Notes under the pieces: model-generated | What the model was told of the DNA's origin: nothing | Databases searched by the model: none | What the model saw: only the letters and a program-made list of their open reading frames with translations | Shown here: positions 27,801 to 35,891 of the stretch, one piece after another | How positions within the stretch are numbered: position 1 is the first letter of the stretch | Layout: each line of letters starts with the position of its first letter | Made by a program: the position numbers and the translations under genes | Assembly: GCA_963806955.1 (NCBI GenBank) | Contig: CAWDZG010000002.1 | Coordinates: 1,674,001 to 1,738,000, forward strand | DNA length: 64,000 nt | Direction: 5' to 3' | Origin: Gaiellasilicea sp963806955 | GTDB taxonomy: Bacteria > Actinomycetota > Thermoleophilia > Gaiellales > Gaiellaceae

Positions 27801-28456
27801 GCCGCTCCAACGAGCCCCTGCCGCCGCCGCTGCCGCCCGAGACCCGCACCGTCGGGCAGCTCGTCGCGGAGACCCTGAAGCTGTACGGCGACAATCTCTG
27901 GCCGTCGCTCGCGCTCGGCCTGAGCCTCGTCGTGATCAACCAGGTGAGCGCCGGGCGCGAGACGCTCGCGCAGGTGCTGACACTGGCCGCAGGCGCGCCG
28001 CTCCTGACCGCCTCGTACATCGGCGCCGCCGCGATCGTCGGCAAGACCAGGCCCGGCGGAGCGGACATCGCTCGCGCGATCGTCGTCGGTTCCCTCGTGT
28101 TCGTCCCCGCCGCATTCCTGACGCTGCTCTACGTCCTCCCGGCGATCGCGTGGCTGGCGTTGTTCGGCCTCGTCGTGCCGGTGCTGGTGCTGGAGCGGCC
28201 CGGGATCGGGGCGGCGCTGCGCCGCGCGGTCCAGCTCGCGCGTGCCGACTACGTGCACGCAATCGGCTCGCTGGCGACGCTCGTGATCCTGTTCGGGCTC
28301 GTGAAGCTGACGCTGGCGCTGCTCCTGAAGGATCTCGGCGACGCCGGCGAGCGAGCGGCCCTCGGGCTGGCCGACCTCGTCATGTCGCCACTGCTCTTCC
28401 TCGGCGCCGCGCTGCTCTACGTCGACCAGAAGGCGCGCGCGGAGGAGCGGCGCTGA
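27797..28456 (+). CDS. multi-spanning membrane protein of unknown function
   Basis: 219 residues. After a proline-rich cytoplasmic start (PLPPPLPPE) comes an amphipathic segment (LVAETLKLYGDNLW), then about five hydrophobic helices. These resemble the glycerophosphoryl diester phosphodiesterase membrane-domain or DUF975-like proteins (VLVLERPGIGAALRRAVQLA is a typical loop). No catalytic residues are apparent. It is coupled to the nucleosidase upstream and overlaps the glyoxalase-like gene by one base (TGATG). Confidence 0.72.
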   Translation: MSRSNEPLPPPLPPETRTVGQLVAETLKLYGDNLWPSLALGLSLVVINQVSAGRETLAQVLTLAAGAPLLTASYIGAAAIVGKTRPGGADIARAIVVGSLVFVPAAFLTLLYVLPAIAWLALFGLVVPVLVLERPGIGAALRRAVQLARADYVHAIGSLATLVILFGLVKLTLALLLKDLGDAGERAALGLADLVMSPLLFLGAALLYVDQKARAEERR

Positions 28457-28824
28457 TGCTCGACCACGTCGGCCTGAACGTCAGCGACCTCGCCGCCGCG
28501 CGCGCGTTCTACGAAGCCGCTCTACGCCCGCTCGGCTACGAGCGCGTGCTCGAGCACGGCGCGCACTGCGGCTTCGTCAGTCCGGAGCGGTATCCAGACT
28601 TCTGGCTGACACGGCGCGAGCCGGTCGGCGGCTCCACGCACGTCTGCTTCCGCGCCGGCTCCCGGACGCAGGTGGACGCGTTCCACGCCGCCGCGCTTGC
28701 CGCCGGCGGCCGCGACAACGGCCCGCCAGGGGTGCGGCCGCAGTACGACGAGACCTACTACGGCGCCTTCGTGCTCGACCCCGACGGCAACAACGTCGAG
28801 GCGGTCACCTACGCGCCGGAGTAG
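28456..28824 (+). CDS. VOC-family (glyoxalase/bleomycin-resistance fold) protein
   Basis: 122 residues from ATG 28456. A single vicinal-oxygen-chelate unit: LDHVGLNVSDLAAARAFYEA at the start, HVCFRAGSRTQVDAFHAAAL in the middle and FVLDPDGNNVEAVTY at the end, with metal-ligand candidates H4, H60 and E near the C-terminus. VOC proteins include dioxygenases, glyoxalases and binding proteins; this size and form is a generic one without assigned substrate. It is convergent with the P460-like gene and abuts it exactly. Confidence 0.88.
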   Translation: MLDHVGLNVSDLAAARAFYEAALRPLGYERVLEHGAHCGFVSPERYPDFWLTRREPVGGSTHVCFRAGSRTQVDAFHAAALAAGGRDNGPPGVRPQYDETYYGAFVLDPDGNNVEAVTYAPE

Positions 28825-29364
28825 CTACCGCGTGAAGACGTAGTCGGTGTCGCGCGCGCCCATGTGGCACGAGTAGCAGACCGCGCCGCTCGCGATCTCG
28901 CCGAACTCGCCGTCCGCCGAGTCGCGCGTCCACTCGACCCAGACCCAGTCGTTGTGGTCGGGCTGCGCGCCCGCTTCCTTCCGCATCATCGCGATCAGCC
29001 CGATGAAGTCGGCGCCCGGGCGGATCGCCTCCTTGACGACGATCGCGCCGTCCGGGTAGGTGCCGTCGGCGCCCGGCTCGACGCTCGCGTACACGTTCTT
29101 CGTGCCGTCGTGCGGGTCGGAGTCGCGCGGCGGGATCGGTGCGTCGTTCAGTTTCGTCCACGTCTCGTAGCCGGCGAGGTCGGCCGGGAGGCCGGGGAGC
29201 GCTTCCGGCTGCTCGGCCTCGGTCGTCGCCGGCGGCGGAGCGGTCGTCGCGGCGCTCGTCTCCTCGGTCGTCGCGGCCGGCACGGTGGGCGCGGCGACCT
29301 CGTCGTCGCTGCCGCAGCCGGCGAGCAACGCGACGAGCAGGACGAGGGCGGCGGCCCGGAACAT
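28825..29364 (-). CDS. cytochrome P460-like haem lipoprotein
   Basis: 179 residues from ATG 29364. A lipoprotein signal (LVLLVALLAGC, Cys 16) is followed by a Thr/Ala/Pro-rich linker of about 40 residues. The C-terminal domain has YETWTKLND near its start, NVYAS, DGAIVVKE, DWVWVEWT and the haem c motif CYSCH followed by MGARDTDYVF. That series is characteristic of the cytochrome P460 family. Family members oxidise hydroxylamine or have unknown redox roles; no ammonia-oxidation genes are present. Anchored on the outer face of the membrane. TAGGCT lies 7 bases before the start. Confidence 0.85.
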   Translation of the reverse strand: MFRAAALVLLVALLAGCGSDDEVAAPTVPAATTEETSAATTAPPPATTEAEQPEALPGLPADLAGYETWTKLNDAPIPPRDSDPHDGTKNVYASVEPGADGTYPDGAIVVKEAIRPGADFIGLIAMMRKEAGAQPDHNDWVWVEWTRDSADGEFGEIASGAVCYSCHMGARDTDYVFTR

Positions 29365-29371
29365 GCGCGCA

Positions 29372-29377
29372 AGCCTA
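29372..29377 (-). promoter_or_regulatory. -10 box of a leaderless promoter for the P460-like lipoprotein
   Basis: TAGGCT on the minus strand, 7 bases before ATG 29364. Confidence 0.6.
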
Positions 29378-29442
29378 CGGCTCTGCCGCCGGGAAAACCA
29401 TTACGGCGTACGATCGCGGCACCGCGACCTGGGAGGACTTCG

Positions 29443-29730
29443 ATGCCGACGTATCTGATGCTGACGACGCTGACGCCCCAGGGCGTCCAGACGCTGAAGG
29501 CCAATCCGAGCCGCCTCAGCGAGGTCAACCGCGACGTCGAGGAGCTCGGCGCGAAGGTGCTGCACCAGTGGGCGACGCTCGGCGAGTACGACTTCGTCAA
29601 CGTCGTCGAGGCGCCGGACGCGGCGACCGTCGCGAAGATCTCGCTCGCGCTCGGCGCGCGCGGCAGCGCGAAGCTCCAGTCGCTCGAGCTCGTCGAGATC
29701 GAGACGCTGCTCGGCGTGCTCGAGAGTTAG
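29443..29730 (+). CDS. GYD-domain protein
   Basis: 95 residues from ATG 29443. Shine-Dalgarno GGGAGGA lies 6 bases upstream, and a TACGAT box at 29409-29414 gives a leader of about 22 bases. The protein is one small alpha/beta domain: MPTYLMLTTLTPQGVQTLK, WATLGEYDFVNVVEAPD and IETLLGVLES. GYD proteins (COG4274) are dimeric ferredoxin-like proteins without known activity. Its 3' end overlaps the convergent enolase-superfamily gene by four bases. Confidence 0.88.
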   Translation: MPTYLMLTTLTPQGVQTLKANPSRLSEVNRDVEELGAKVLHQWATLGEYDFVNVVEAPDAATVAKISLALGARGSAKLQSLELVEIETLLGVLES

Positions 29731-30703
29731 CGGAACCCAGGCTCGGCTCGACGCGGGCGGGAGCGGGCTCTGTGGCAGGCCCGGTCGCGGCCCGCCGTCG
29801 TTGTACTCCTTCGGCGCGACGTCGTTCGGCGCGTCGGCGTGGAAGAGCGAGGCCAGGTGCTGGATCTGGCCTCGCCCGGGGCCGAGCTCGAACTGGCCGC
29901 CGCCGTAGACCGCGATCCCCTTCGCCTCGCAGTGGTCGTAGAAGTCGAAGAGCCGCTGCACGCTGCCGAAGCGGGACGGCTTCGAGTTGAGGCACTTCGG
30001 CTCGTGCTCGAGCGCCTCGACGTCTGCGACCGAGTGGATCGGGAAGTCCCAGGTGAGCCGGTCGCGATGCGGCTCGAGCACCGGGCGCGTCTCGTCGGTC
30101 AGGCGCGCGTCCTCGAGCCAGGCCTGCGGGAACGCCTCCGCGACGCGGCCGTAGAGCTCGGCGGACGGGGTCGCGTCGACCCAGTCGCCCTCGTAGAGGC
30201 CCTTCAGGTCGACGACGTCGACGGCGCCGGTGGCTGCGAGCTCCGCGACGACGTCGTCCGTCCACTTGTCGCTCGCGTCGAGCTTGAAGCGGATCTCCGG
30301 ATAGAGCGCGCGCAGCTCCTCGACCGCGCTCTGGCTGACCACGAAGCGGACGGGCTGCGGCTCGCGGCCGACCGCCTCGGCGAGCGAGCGTCCCGCCTGG
30401 CGCAGCGCGAGGTCGAGCGCGGCCGACTCGAGCCCCCAGACGCGGTAGCCCGGCTGGTCGGCGACGAGCGCCGAGAACGACTCGAGCGTGTGCTCACCCG
30501 TCAGGTCGGGCAGCTCGAACCGCCTCGTGGTGCGCCTCCTCGTAGGTGACGTCCTCGCCGACGCCCTCCTCGCCGGCGCCGTGCAGCCGGAAGACGGTCG
30601 TGCGCCGGGTGATGTGCTTGAGCGGCAGGACGTTCGGCTCGTGCTCGACCCGCTCGATCGTGAGCGGCAGGCTCCGGACGGAATCAAAGAGCGGCGTAGG
30701 CAA
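29727..30703 (-). CDS. enolase-superfamily protein in a pseudouridine operon (frameshifted twice)
   Basis: The start is TTG 30703, with GGGGAGG 6 bases upstream. The N-terminal frame reads PNVLPLKHITRRTTVFRLHG to about 30522; an extra G there shifts it into FELPDLTGEHTLESFSALV. The barrel domain shows RFKLDASDKWTDDVV, VDVVDLKGLYEG, AWLEDARLTDE, FPIHSVADVEAL and LNSKPSRFGSVQRLFDF, then GGGQFELGPGRGQIQ and HADAPNDVAPKEYND. These follow the order of barrel strands of the enolase/o-succinylbenzoate synthase superfamily, although the canonical KxK is not obvious. A second extra G near 29760 restores a short tail ending at TAA 29727. Without both extras the length is 324 residues. Function unassigned. 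Confidence 0.7.
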
Positions 30704-31579
30704 CTGCGACCTCCCCGGCGAGTCGTGCGTTGGCGGCGATCAGCTCGCGGTTGGCGGCGAGCGTGCGCCCGCCGGACTCGCGATGGAGATAGGAGAGCAC
30801 GAACGGCGTCACGCCCTGGCCGGAGACGCCTTCGGCCTGGGCGTCGGCGAGCGCTCGCTCGATCAGCGGCTCGACGTCGTCGAGGCTGTCCTCGGCGGGG
30901 TGGCCGAGCAGGATCGACGTGTGGCGGCCGAGGCTCCAGTGGGCGCGTGCGCCACGCGTGCCGCCTCGACGGCGGTCTCGACCCGGGCCGAGACGGGCGG
31001 GCCGCCGTGCGCGGCGTAGAAGAGCGGCAGGTCGTCGGTGCGGAAGCCGAGCACCGGCACCCCGAGCGTCTCCAGCAGCTCGGCGGTCGCGGGCACATCG
31101 AGGATCGACTTGACCCCGGACGAGACGATCAGCGCCTCGGTGCGGATCAGCTCGCCGAGGTCGGCGGAGACGTCGGGCGGGTCGGGGAAGCCGCGGTGGA
31201 CGCCGCCGAGGCCGCCCGTGCCCATGAAGCCGATCCCGACCGCGCGGCAGGCGGCGAGCGTGCCGCCGACCGTCGTCGCGCCGACGGCGTCCTGCACGAT
31301 CGCGGCCGCCAGGTCGCGCGGGCCGACCTTGCGGGCGTCGGCCGTGAAGCGGCCGAGCTGCTCCTCCGAGAGGCCGACGTGGAGCTTGCCGTCGAGGATC
31401 CCGATCGTCGCCGGCACGGCGCCCGCGTCGCGCACGCGGCGCTCGCTCTCGAGCCCGACCTCGACGCCCTCACCGGGTGGGAAGCCGTGCGCGACGAGCG
31501 TCGTCTCGAGCGCGACCACGGGACGCCGCTCGGCGAGCGCATGGCCGACCTCGTCCGAGACGGTGATCAGATCCTTCAC
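30684..31579 (-). CDS. psuG: pseudouridine-5'-phosphate glycosidase PsuG (frameshifted)
   Basis: Reversibly splits pseudouridine 5'-phosphate into uracil and ribose 5-phosphate. From GTG 31579: VVALETTLVAHGFPPGEGVE, PATIGILDGKLHVGLSEEQL, KVGPRDLAAAI, GFMGTGGLGGVHRG and SSGVKSILDVPATAELLETL, all conserved in PsuG (the Lys of SGVKSILD is the catalytic position). The frame slips near 30945, after EAARVAHA. The family continues as AHWSLGRHTSILLGHPAED to GGRTLAANRELIAANARLAG and VAVAYAAL. A one-base deletion gives 298 residues. Its start overlaps the kinase stop by GTGA; its end overlaps the enolase-superfamily start by 20 bases. Confidence 0.9.
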
Positions 31580-32368
31580 GGCATCGAGCCTAGTTGCGCC
31601 ACGCAGCGCGCCGCCGCCGCGAGTGCGAGCTCCGGCCCGCCGACGAGGAAGCCCGCGGCGAGCGCGTCCCCGGCACCGGTCGTGTCGACGACCTCGGCCG
31701 GCAGGGCGGGCAGCTCGACGTCGCCGAAGCGAGCGCCGAGTGGGCCGCGCTTGAGGATCCAGATGCAGCCGTCGAGGGGGCCCGCCGAGGACCCGTTCCT
31801 CGTCCTCGTTCGCGAACACGACCGCCGGGCGCAAGGTCTCCAGCCGCTCGCGGAAGCGCTCCGGGCCGAAGTCCCGGATCGCGCTCCAGGAGGAGAGGTC
31901 GACGGAGAGCCGAGGTGCGAGGGCGGCCGCCGCGAGGGCCGCGCCGTCGATCGGGGAGCGCAGGAGCGAGTAACCCGGCAGGTGCAGGTGCGTGCAGCCG
32001 TCGAGCCAGGCCGGGTCGAGCTCGTCGGCGCGCAGGTCGGGCGAGACGCCGCGGTCGGAGGCCATCGTGCGGCCGCCGTCCGTGCCGACGAGCGAGACGA
32101 CCGTGCCGGTGCGGCCGGGCACGACGGGGCCGCGCACCTCGACGCCGTAGCGCTCGACCGCACGCACGGCGATCCCGCCGGCCTCGTCGTCGGCGAGCTT
32201 GCCGACGAAGCGCGCGTCGCCGCCGAGCTCCGCGATCCACGCGGCCACGTTCGCCGCCTGGCCGCCCGGACCGAGCCGGGTGACAGCGTCGGCGTCGGCG
32301 CCGTCCGCGAGGGGCTGGCCGAGGCGGACGATCACGTCCAGGAGCAGGTCGCCGAGAACCACGATCAT
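31576..32368 (-). CDS. psuK: PfkB-family sugar kinase, probable pseudouridine kinase PsuK (frameshifted)
   Basis: Starts at ATG 32368 (MIVVLGDLLLDV); ATG 32377 is an alternative. PfkB features: RLGPGGQAANVAAWIAELGG near the start and VDTTGAGDALAAGF with the catalytic Asp near the end. The frame is lost in a run of five C near 31785 (NEDEERVLGGP) and resumes as LDGCIWILKRGPLGARFGDV; one C fewer gives 263 residues. Coupling by GTGA to psuG suggests that the substrate is pseudouridine, because psuK-psuG pairs are the known catabolic route. Ribokinase-like activity cannot be excluded from sequence alone. Confidence 0.84.
31587..31592 (-). promoter_or_regulatory. possible internal -10 box for psuG
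   Basis: TAGGCT on the minus strand, 7 bases before GTG 31579, inside the end of psuK. It may allow separate leaderless transcription of psuG. Confidence 0.45.
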
Positions 32369-32371
32369 CCG

Positions 32372-32377
32372 TACCAT
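32372..32377 (+). promoter_or_regulatory. -10 box of a leaderless promoter for the 64-residue protein
   Basis: TACCAT, 6 bases before ATG 32384. It overlaps the minus-strand GACGAT box (32376-32381) that would serve psuK. Confidence 0.55.
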
Positions 32378-32381
32378 CGTC
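32376..32381 (-). promoter_or_regulatory. weak -10-like box for psuK
   Basis: GACGAT on the minus strand, 7 bases before ATG 32368. The first base deviates from TANNNT. Confidence 0.35.
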
Positions 32382-32383
32382 CC

Positions 32384-32578
32384 ATGGACGGAGAGTCACG
32401 CCGCTCGCGAACGCGCTCGTTCCTCGTCGGCGCGGCCGTCGGCGCGTCCGCAGCGATCGCGGCGGCGCGCCGCCTACGCCCCAAGAACGGGCGCCGCGAG
32501 ACGCCGGCCGGGCTCGCCGCCTTCGAGGAGGCTCCCTGCTACCGGGAGCTCGTCGACAGCGAGCGGCTCGCGCCGTAG
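32384..32578 (+). CDS. small protein with one N-terminal hydrophobic segment
   Basis: 64 residues from ATG 32384, supported by the TACCAT box 6 bases upstream. A basic start (SRRSRTRSF) precedes a short hydrophobic stretch (LVGAAVGASAAIAAA), then a basic linker and a polar tail (APCYRELVDSERLAP). It could be membrane-anchored. No family recognised. It overlaps the convergent glycosyltransferase gene by 40 bases at the 3' end, which is unusual and may reflect an error in one of the two ends. Confidence 0.6.
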   Translation: MDGESRRSRTRSFLVGAAVGASAAIAAARRLRPKNGRRETPAGLAAFEEAPCYRELVDSERLAP

Positions 32579-34152
32579 CCGCGGAGCGCCCGCGCGGCCT
32601 GCTCGATCACCGGCAGGTTGATGTCGGCGTCGCCGAGGTAGAGCCGCTTGCCGACGAGCATCGCCTCGCCCGCTCGTTGGAGATACGTCTTCGGCGTCAC
32701 GACCGGCTCGCGCGTCCGGATGACGAGGAACGGCCCGTAGACGCGGACGTCGAAGGCGGTGCGTGGGCGGGGGTGGACGAGCGGCACCTCGAGCGAGCGT
32801 GAGGCGTTCGTCGTCTTGCTGGCGTCGAGCACCCAGACGCCGTGCCCCAGCGGGCGGTCGAGCGACAGCAGGTTCTGCAGGGCGAGGTCCGCATCGGCGC
32901 GGGGGAGGACGACGAGCGGGAAATCCGGCTCGAGCTCCCACGCCTGCAGGAAGAGCGGGTCGTAGCCGAGCAGGACGTCGCTGGGCCCGGTCGTGGCGGC
33001 GAGGTACGCGGCCGCGTCGGCGCGGGCCTCCTGGCGCGCTTGCGGCTCCCACTCGAACAGCTCCGGCGTGCGGTCCCAGGTCGAGGCGACCTGCGCCACG
33101 AGCAGCGCCGCCAGGGCGGCCGTCGCCCAGAGCCGGCCGAGCCGCGCCATCCCGGCACCCACGGCGAGGGCGACGAACGGGAGCAGGAAGATCAGGTGTC
33201 GCGTCTCGGGCGAGCCGGAGCTGCGCGCGACGACGAGCGCCGCGAGCGGCACGAGGACGGCCGTCGCGGCCAGGATCCGCGTCTCGCGCCGCCACACTGC
33301 GACGCCGGCCGCACCCGCCACGAGGACGACGGGCAGCACGGGGAAGGACGCGGTGAAGTCGCCGCTCGCCTGCCAGAGGTACTCGCCGAGCCGCGAACGC
33401 CGCCGCCGCCGCCGCCGACACCGGCGTCGAAGCGCCCGGCCAGGACGAGATCGGTGAGCCAGAACGGGATCCCCAGCACCGCCACGGCTCCGAACGCCCA
33501 GAGCGCCTCGCGCAGGCGGTCTCGCCGTGCCAGGACGACGAACACTCCCTGCGCTGCCAGCACGAGCGCGCCGTAGGGATGCGTCGCCACGGTGCCGAGG
33601 ATCGCGAGCGCCCACAGCGCCCACGCCCGGCGCCCGCCCCGCTCCAGCGCACGCAGCAGGGCCAGGAACGAGAGCGCGCTCGTGAGCAGGAAGAGGCTGT
33701 ACATGCGCCCGTAGACGCCGTGGAAGAGGAAGGTCCAGCTCGTCGCCACGATCGCGGTGCCGATCAGCGCGCTCGCCCGCCCCGATAGCCGTGCGAGCAG
33801 GAGCGCGACGACGGGCAGGCTCGCGACCGCGAAGAGCGCCGAGAGTGCGCGCAGCCCCTCGAGCCCGAAGCCGAGGTGCGCGGTCGCCCAGGCGAGCAGG
33901 AAGTGGAGCGGTGCGCCCCCGCGCTCCACGGAGGACGACCCGGAAGACCTCGACCAGGTCGTGGCGGCCGACGAAGAGCGGCAGGGTCTCGTCCTCGTGC
34001 GGCGGCCAGGCGAGCAGCTGATGGAAGAGGAAGGCCGCGGCGGTCGTGGCGATCGCGGCAACGCCCAGCGCGAACCAGTGGGCCGCGATCCACGCGCGTA
34101 CGGCCGGCAGGTCCCGGCTCCGGAAACGGGTTGCCTGTGCGGTTTCGTCCAT
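32539..34152 (-). CDS. GT39/ArnT-like membrane glycosyltransferase (two compensating frameshifts)
   Basis: From ATG 34152: a TM helix (WFALGVAAIATTAAAFLFHQ), then the acidic first-loop motif PPHEDETLPLFV, expected of dolichyl-phosphate-mannose-type GT-C enzymes. Near 33935 the family sequence moves to the next frame (ERGGAPLHFLLAWATAHLGF ... TWTFLFHGVYGRMYSLFLLT-type segments). It returns near 33395, in a (GGC)6 stretch, to RLGEYLWQASGDF. The rest has several more TM helices and a soluble C-terminal part (YDPLFLQAWELEPDFPLVVL). About 537 residues. Likely transfers a sugar from a lipid carrier on the outer face; acceptor unknown. The two indels are probably sequence errors. Confidence 0.75.
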   Translation of the reverse strand: MDETAQATRFRSRDLPAVRAWIAAHWFALGVAAIATTAAAFLFHQLLAWPPHEDETLPLFVGRHDLVEVFRVVLRGARGRTAPLPARLGDRAPRLRARGAARTLGALRGREPARRRAPARTAIGAGERADRHRDRGDELDLPLPRRLRAHVQPLPAHERALVPGPAACAGAGRAPGVGAVGARDPRHRGDASLRRARAGSAGSVRRPGTARPPARGALGVRSRGGAGDPVLAHRSRPGRALRRRCRRRRRRRSRLGEYLWQASGDFTASFPVLPVVLVAGAAGVAVWRRETRILAATAVLVPLAALVVARSSGSPETRHLIFLLPFVALAVGAGMARLGRLWATAALAALLVAQVASTWDRTPELFEWEPQARQEARADAAAYLAATTGPSDVLLGYDPLFLQAWELEPDFPLVVLPRADADLALQNLLSLDRPLGHGVWVLDASKTTNASRSLEVPLVHPRPRTAFDVRVYGPFLVIRTREPVVTPKTYLQRAGEAMLVGKRLYLGDADINLPVIEQAARALRGYGASRSLSTSSR

Positions 34153-34174
34153 CGTTGCCGTCAGTGTGCCTAGC

Positions 34175-34180
34175 TAGACT
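34175..34180 (+). promoter_or_regulatory. -10 box of a leaderless promoter for the FmdB-like gene
   Basis: TAGACT, 8 bases before ATG 34189. Confidence 0.6.
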
Positions 34181-34188
34181 TCGCCGCC

Positions 34189-34470
34189 ATGCCGATCTAC
34201 GAGTACCGCTGTCCCGACGGGCACACCTTCGAGGTGTTCCAGCGAATGAGCGACCCTCCGTCGGAGACCTGCGAGGTGTGCGGCAAGAGCCCTGTCGAAA
34301 AGGTGCTCTACCCGGTGTCGGTGCATTTCAAGGGCTCGGGCTTCTACTCGACCGACTACGGCCGCGGCTCGGGCAAGAAGAAGGAGCCCGGGAAGGACGG
34401 CGGCGGCGAGTCCGGCTCGTCCGAGAAGAAGGCCGACAGCGGCGAGAAGAAGGCCGCCGCCGCCGACTAG
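34189..34470 (+). CDS. FmdB-family zinc ribbon protein
   Basis: 93 residues. The first 45 are the FmdB zinc ribbon: PIYEYRCPDGHTFEVFQRMS, then CEVCGKSPVEKVLYP, with the four-cysteine pattern reduced to three visible Cys plus His. A basic low-complexity tail (GSGKKKEPGKDGGGESG, EKKADSGEKKAAAAD) follows, common in actinobacterial homologues. These proteins are putative regulators or nucleic-acid binders without proven function. The gene is divergent from the glycosyltransferase and ends four bases inside the convergent glsB-like gene. Confidence 0.88.
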   Translation: MPIYEYRCPDGHTFEVFQRMSDPPSETCEVCGKSPVEKVLYPVSVHFKGSGFYSTDYGRGSGKKKEPGKDGGGESGSSEKKADSGEKKAAAAD

Positions 34471-34721
34471 CGGCGCGAGAGCGCGTTCAGCCCGAGCAGC
34501 AGCACGACCGCCCCGGCCACCGCGAGCAGGAACGGCTTCAGGTCCCAGCCGAAGTCGATCTCGGTGTCGAAGACGGCCTCGCCGAGGAAGCCGCCGAGCA
34601 GCGCGCCGACGACGCCGACCGCGAGCGTGCCGAAGCAGCCGATCGCGTGCTTCCCCGGCGTCAGCGCGCGGGCGACCGCGCCCGCGAGCAGCCCGAAGAG
34701 GATCCAGCCGAGGATGCCCAC
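34467..34721 (-). CDS. GlsB/YeaQ/YmgE-family small membrane protein
   Basis: 84 residues from GTG 34721. Three short hydrophobic helices: ILGWILFGLLAGAVARALTP, GTLAVGVVGALLGGFLGE and PFLLAVAGAVVLLLGLNAL. This is the pattern of the transglycosylase-associated protein family (stress-induced, function unclear). Start chosen by the TAGGGT box 6 bases upstream. That box uses the stop codon of the LCP gene. Confidence 0.9.
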   Translation of the reverse strand: MGILGWILFGLLAGAVARALTPGKHAIGCFGTLAVGVVGALLGGFLGEAVFDTEIDFGWDLKPFLLAVAGAVVLLLGLNALSRR

Positions 34722-34727
34722 GCGAGG

Positions 34728-34733
34728 ACCCTA
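34728..34733 (-). promoter_or_regulatory. -10 box for the GlsB-like gene that includes the upstream stop codon
   Basis: TAGGGT on the minus strand, 6 bases before GTG 34721. Its first three bases (34733-34731) are the TAG stop of the LCP gene. Confidence 0.6.
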
Positions 34734-35882
34734 CCCCGCCGAGGCGCCGACGGTGCAGCCGGCGCCGAAGGTCGTCCCGGGCGGCGGCGGCTGCGGCGCG
34801 GAGTTGCCGGTGAACATCGCGAGTACCGAGGCGTTCTCCTCGGTCGCGATCAGCACCGACTCGCCGCCGACCATCGAGGGCTCGCCGCCGAGCCGGCAGT
34901 GGAGCGAGCGGCTCGAGTTCGACCGGAACTTCGCCCAGCCGAGCTGGAGCAGCTGGCCGGCGGAGAGATCGGTCGTCAGCGGCTTGACGAGGTCGCCGCC
35001 GATGAAGGGCAGCCGGACGAAGGTGCCGGGGCCGACGAGCTTGCCGGTCATCGCCTCGACGACTGCCTGCTGCCGCGTTCCGCGCGTGAGGTCGTTCTCG
35101 GCCGGGTCGAGCTTGTTCTCGCGCACCCGCGAGTAGATCAGCGCGCGCTTGCCGCTCATCTCCTGCTTGCCCTTCGCGAAGCGCCAGCCCTGCCACTCGT
35201 TGCAGCGGGCCTCCGTCGCGTAGGGGCAGTCGAAGCGGTTGGAGAGAATCGGCTTCGGCACGTCGATCTCGACGCCGCCGAGCGCGTCGATCACCTCCTT
35301 GAAGTTGTCGAAGTCGACCATGACGACGTGATTCGGCTGCAGGCCGGTGAGGGCGCGCACGGTCTTCATCGTCAGCGACGGGCCGCCGAGCTGGAAGGCG
35401 GCGTTGATCTTGTTCGCGCCGAAGCCGGGGATGTCGACCCGAAGGTCGCGCGGGATCGAGAGGTAGGCGAGCCGGTGCCGCTTGGGGTCGGTGCGGACGA
35501 GCAGGATCGAGTCGGAGCGGCGCGCGTCGGCGCGTGCCGCGGACTTGTCGCCGTCGGTGCCGAGCAGCAGGATCAGCGACGGCTTCGAGAGCAGCGTCCC
35601 CTCCTGTGCGGCCAGATTCGTCTCGACCGCCTTCGGCAGCCGCTCGTTCGCGGACGCGACGCCGCTCCGGAACGAGAGGTAGCTCGCGACGAGCCAGACG
35701 ACCATGAAGACCGTCAAGAGCAGGGCCGTGAGCCCGATCCGGCGCCGCCAGCGGGGCTTGCCCTTGCCGGTCTGCCGGGTGCTCCTACCGGTCGCCGGCT
35801 TCTCCGCCCGGGGCGCGGACGGCACCTTGCCCTTCGCGCGTCCGCCCTTGTAGACCCGGTAGGGCTTGCCCTCGTCCGCCAT
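34731..35882 (-). CDS. LytR-CpsA-Psr (LCP) family cell-wall glycopolymer ligase
   Basis: 383 residues from ATG 35882. A long basic cytoplasmic tail is followed by one TM helix (LTALLLTVFMVVWLVASYL, about residues 51-69). The extracytoplasmic LCP domain carries LILLLGTDGD, RSDSILLVRTDP, LSIPRDLRVDIPGFGANKIN, VMVDFDNFKEVIDALGGVEI and YSRVRENKLDPAENDLTRG, with the conserved Arg and Asp residues that bind the polyprenyl pyrophosphate. LCP enzymes attach teichoic acids, arabinogalactan or other polymers to peptidoglycan. The promoter overlaps that of the divergent glucokinase. Confidence 0.93.
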   Translation of the reverse strand: MADEGKPYRVYKGGRAKGKVPSAPRAEKPATGRSTRQTGKGKPRWRRRIGLTALLLTVFMVVWLVASYLSFRSGVASANERLPKAVETNLAAQEGTLLSKPSLILLLGTDGDKSAARADARRSDSILLVRTDPKRHRLAYLSIPRDLRVDIPGFGANKINAAFQLGGPSLTMKTVRALTGLQPNHVVMVDFDNFKEVIDALGGVEIDVPKPILSNRFDCPYATEARCNEWQGWRFAKGKQEMSGKRALIYSRVRENKLDPAENDLTRGTRQQAVVEAMTGKLVGPGTFVRLPFIGGDLVKPLTTDLSAGQLLQLGWAKFRSNSSRSLHCRLGGEPSMVGGESVLIATEENASVLAMFTGNSAPQPPPPGTTFGAGCTVGASAG

Positions 35883-35891
35883 TCGGCCGGG

